Source: an uncultured Candidatus Saccharibacteria bacterium (GTDB taxonomy: Bacteria; Patescibacteriota; Saccharimonadia; Saccharimonadales; Saccharimonadaceae). From it: DNA of 16,822 nucleotides. A model generated the notes under the pieces. The model searched no databases. It saw only the letters and a list, made by a program, of their open reading frames with translations, and had not been told where the DNA came from. The position numbers and the translations under genes are program-made. Of this stretch, positions 14,821-16,822 are shown one piece after another. The DNA lies in the NCBI GenBank assembly GCA_946185175.1, contig CAMHIH010000008.1:1-16822 (forward strand), in the 5' to 3' direction. Positions within the stretch are counted from its first letter, which is position 1; every line of letters starts with the position of its first letter.

Positions 14821-16598
14821 TATCGTCTTTTTACAAGGACTAGGCAAGTAATTGCTGCAATGCCGCCAAGAAGGATGTTTACGACGATGACTGCGACCGC
14901 CTTGTCTGCGGTATTTGGATTAGTAATTTCGGAGTCGTTAATATCGCCAGAGTATTGGATGTCGTAATTATTTACGGAAAGATTAAAGCCATTTACATCT
15001 TGTGGCGTGATTGAGTAGCTAATATAGTTCAAATCGTCATCGTATTTTGGCAAATCAGTGAAGGCATAGTCGCCCTCAATTAGTTCAACGGAATCGATAT
15101 TGTTTTCTGAAGAAGAGTTTAGTATGATTTTAACGCTGTTTGGACGAGTCGCTAAGAGTGATGCTGGAGCGCTCCAGGATACGCTGCCTTTAATGTCGAG
15201 CTCCAGCATTTGCTCTAATCCGTTTTTGATATCGTCTGCGTTCATATCAATGACGCCCTCTCCGCGTCCGTATTCGCCTTCTGTGATTCGAATATCGGTA
15301 AGGGCGAGAATGGCGTCCTTGCTGGTGTTTGTGATTGTGTTGACGCCCGATTTAAGCTCATAGTACATATTTAGATCTGAAACCATTGTTTTTTCGCCTT
15401 CATTGTTTAGCTCATATGTAGCTGGCTTATTGTAGGCATTCATGCCGATGGCGGCAAATCCATCAACTTTGAACATAATGCTTTGACCGGGCATTAAAAA
15501 GAACTCACTTTTTGGGCCATTTAGCCTAATATCTTCTAGGTCTTCAGCTGTAACTCCTCCGTCTAAGGCGATTAAAACGATGCCTTTTGTGTAGTTATTT
15601 ACAGTGTTGTCGACTAATTTATTTAGGTCGTCGTTGATTGCGTCGGAAATGCTGTCGTAGCTGTTTATGGCTTGAGTTAGGACATTTTCTCGAATGGAAT
15701 AGTATTGCGGGTTTGCCTGATTGTCTTTGGCATAAATGGCATCTCCGTTGTCGCCGAGTGCTCCGAAAATTCTAAAACCATCGAAGTGCAGATATGATGA
15801 AGCCGTAGTTCTTATTTGTAAAATGTATTTTTCGTATGGTAAATCGCGCACTATAAACGGAAGACCGCGTCCGCCGGCGCTTTGTAGTGAGGTATACCAT
15901 GTGGTGCCATTGCCTGAGCGAAGGTATATGATTTTGGCTTTTACGCTTTCACCCAATGACCCATCGTCGTTTTGTTTATATAAATAAAACGCAACCCAAC
16001 CCGACTCTGGCATAATGCCCGTGCGAATCTCAATTCCCGTGCCGCTGAATGGAAGGGATATTGTTTGTTTGGTGTCTATATATGCTTCAGTTTGATTGCT
16101 GTAACCTTCGGTCTCCTTGGCATATTTTTCGTCGTATCCGTAAATAGCCTTTTCGCCGACTTTTGTGACTGTTTGGCGTTCAGGCCTGTATGCATCAATT
16201 GATGTGGTGCCGGTTATGGTAGAAGTGTCCGTATCGGATAGTAGGAAAGCTTCTTCGTAATATACGGAGCTGGCGGGTACAATATCGAGATTAAAAGTTG
16301 AACCGTCATTTAATCGAATATCTAATGTGTCGATTCCGTTGATGATTTGGGTTGGCGTGTAAATGATAGAGCTTCCGTTCGCGGTAACGTCTCCATAAGT
16401 GCCTGTACCAGAGACGGGATGTTTGCCGCCTATGTATTCGGAAAGGTTAATCTCTACGGGAAGGGCATAGTCTATGATATATTGCGGATTCTCGGCAGCA
16501 TAAGCGGGTAGCGCATTTCCATTAAAAAGTAGTATTCCGAATATGGTGGCAAGTGTATAGGTTAGCAACTTAAATAGAGAATTTTTGTGTTTTTTCAT
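14820..16598 (-). CDS. Wall-anchored surface protein with NPNT sorting signal
   Basis: A 592-aa exported protein. The signal peptide (1 to about 34, LPAYA before AENP) is followed by a short Ig-like region. Next is a module that, from memory, recurs in large Clostridia surface proteins: VYYEEAF, later PFSGTGIEIRTGIMPESGW, YILQIRTT and HFDGFRIFG, then NGPKSEFFLMPGQSIMFKV (about 120-410). The C-terminus has NPNT (560-563), a hydrophobic helix and VKRR, a sorting signal of the same NPxT type as in the giant adhesin. ATG 16598 is chosen over the upstream TTG 16649 because it gives a proper signal peptide; no clear ribosome site is visible. It is convergent with the sortase operon and has its own promoter. 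Function is unknown; the SGTG module suggests a beta-sandwich that may bind carbohydrate, which is inference. Confidence 0.85.
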   Translation of the reverse strand: MKKHKNSLFKLLTYTLATIFGILLFNGNALPAYAAENPQYIIDYALPVEINLSEYIGGKHPVSGTGTYGDVTANGSSIIYTPTQIINGIDTLDIRLNDGSTFNLDIVPASSVYYEEAFLLSDTDTSTITGTTSIDAYRPERQTVTKVGEKAIYGYDEKYAKETEGYSNQTEAYIDTKQTISLPFSGTGIEIRTGIMPESGWVAFYLYKQNDDGSLGESVKAKIIYLRSGNGTTWYTSLQSAGGRGLPFIVRDLPYEKYILQIRTTASSYLHFDGFRIFGALGDNGDAIYAKDNQANPQYYSIRENVLTQAINSYDSISDAINDDLNKLVDNTVNNYTKGIVLIALDGGVTAEDLEDIRLNGPKSEFFLMPGQSIMFKVDGFAAIGMNAYNKPATYELNNEGEKTMVSDLNMYYELKSGVNTITNTSKDAILALTDIRITEGEYGRGEGVIDMNADDIKNGLEQMLELDIKGSVSWSAPASLLATRPNSVKIILNSSSENNIDSVELIEGDYAFTDLPKYDDDLNYISYSITPQDVNGFNLSVNNYDIQYSGDINDSEITNPNTADKAVAVIVVNILLGGIAAITCLVLVKRR

Positions 16599-16656
16599 GA
16601 GAATAAAAATACTTTCTCTCGCAGTATTAATTATCTTCTCGCACTCCAACTGAGCT

Positions 16657-16665
16657 ATTATATCA
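16657..16665 (-). promoter_or_regulatory. Extended -10 promoter for the NPNT surface protein
   Basis: On the minus strand TGATATAAT gives a perfect TATAAT (16657-16662) with the extended TG one base before it. The -35 region is poor, as is usual for extended -10 promoters. The predicted start near 16650 gives a leader of about 50 nt, in which GAGAA/TTCTC can form a hairpin close to the start codon. Confidence 0.6.
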
Positions 16666-16703
16666 CAAATTTGCTTATGGTAATACCTACCGGAGGTTCC
16701 ATC

Positions 16704-16724
16704 AAAAAATCGTCTTTCGACGAT
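16704..16724 (-). terminator. Terminator of the tRNA-Ala transcript
   Basis: On the minus strand ATCGTC, loop GAAA, GACGAT, then six T residues: a 6-bp stem closed by a GNRA tetraloop with a perfect U-tract. It lies 22 nt after the tRNA 3' end and before the surface-protein promoter. Confidence 0.85.
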
Positions 16725-16745
16725 GTATTTTTGAAGATAATTAAA

Positions 16746-16821
16746 TGGTGGAGTGTAGGAGATTCGAACTCCTGACCTATTGATTGCGAACCAATCGCTC
16801 TACCAACTGAGCTAACACCCC
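16746..16821 (-). tRNA. tRNA-Ala (anticodon CGC)
   Basis: A 76-nt cloverleaf on the minus strand with encoded CCA (16746-16748). The acceptor stem GGGGTGT/ACACTCC contains the G3-U70 pair that marks alanine tRNA. The D arm is GCTC/GAGC, the anticodon stem is ATTGG/TCAAT with loop TTCGCAA (anticodon CGC, reading GCG), and the T arm is AGGAG/CTCCT with loop TTCGAAT. The variable loop has 5 nt. The gene is followed by its own terminator, and its 5' end is one base from the window edge, so its promoter is not visible. Confidence 0.95.
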
Positions 16822-16822
16822 A

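Noticed and set aside
1..16822. Prophage, insertion sequence or plasmid backbone
   Set aside because: No transposase, integrase, phage structural gene, terminal repeats or replication gene could be seen; the tRNA-adjacent position is only suggestive.

Overview
The window reads as a chromosomal segment of moderate GC (judged by eye). My best guess for the organism is a Patescibacteria/CPR bacterium, Saccharibacteria-like and host-associated. This rests on the small compact operons, the membrane GT2 enzyme and the mixture of Clostridia-like surface modules. A Firmicutes or Actinobacteria source cannot be excluded from sequence alone. All 12 gene stop codons seen are TAA or TAG and none is TGA, which matters for the sortase described below.

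Layout. (1) 1-137: the 3' end of an unidentified gene. (2) 139-2997, minus strand: a tightly overlapping zinc-uptake operon, zur-znuA-znuC-znuB, preceded by a promoter that carries a 7-1-7 Fur-family operator at its start site. (3) 3098-5084, plus strand: a small membrane protein and a membrane GT2 glycosyltransferase, closed by a 14-bp perfect inverted repeat. (4) 5153-5423: a regulatory stretch with two identical 17-bp palindromes 44 bp apart, a promoter and a leader hairpin. (5) 5424-14790, plus strand: a sortase-dependent pilus/adhesin locus. It holds a 2359-aa surface protein with a von Willebrand A (VWA) domain and eleven Spy0128/FctA-type isopeptide domains, a 365-aa FctA-like pilin, a short signal-peptidase-like protein without a visible catalytic dyad (SipA-like), and a class B sortase. 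(6) 14820-16598, minus strand: a separate surface protein anchored by an NPNT signal. (7) 16746-16821, minus strand: tRNA-Ala(CGC) with its terminator.

The genes of region 5 parallel the streptococcal FCT pilus locus (adhesin, FctA backbone, SipA chaperone, class B sortase). The giant protein would be tip or stalk, the FctA-like protein the polymerising subunit, SipA-like the assembly helper and the sortase the transpeptidase. The giant protein (NPKT) and the divergent protein (NPNT) carry the sorting motif type expected for a class B sortase, while the pilin carries a VATG motif.

The most unusual observation is that the class B sortase reading frame contains three in-frame UGA codons (codons 10, 32, 64) and no other damage. 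At least one, and probably all, sit where the family has tryptophan. The rest of the window has no in-frame UGA in nearly five thousand codons and uses UGG for Trp. This suggests either real UGA-as-Trp decoding, rare or specific to this gene, or a very unusual form of gene decay.
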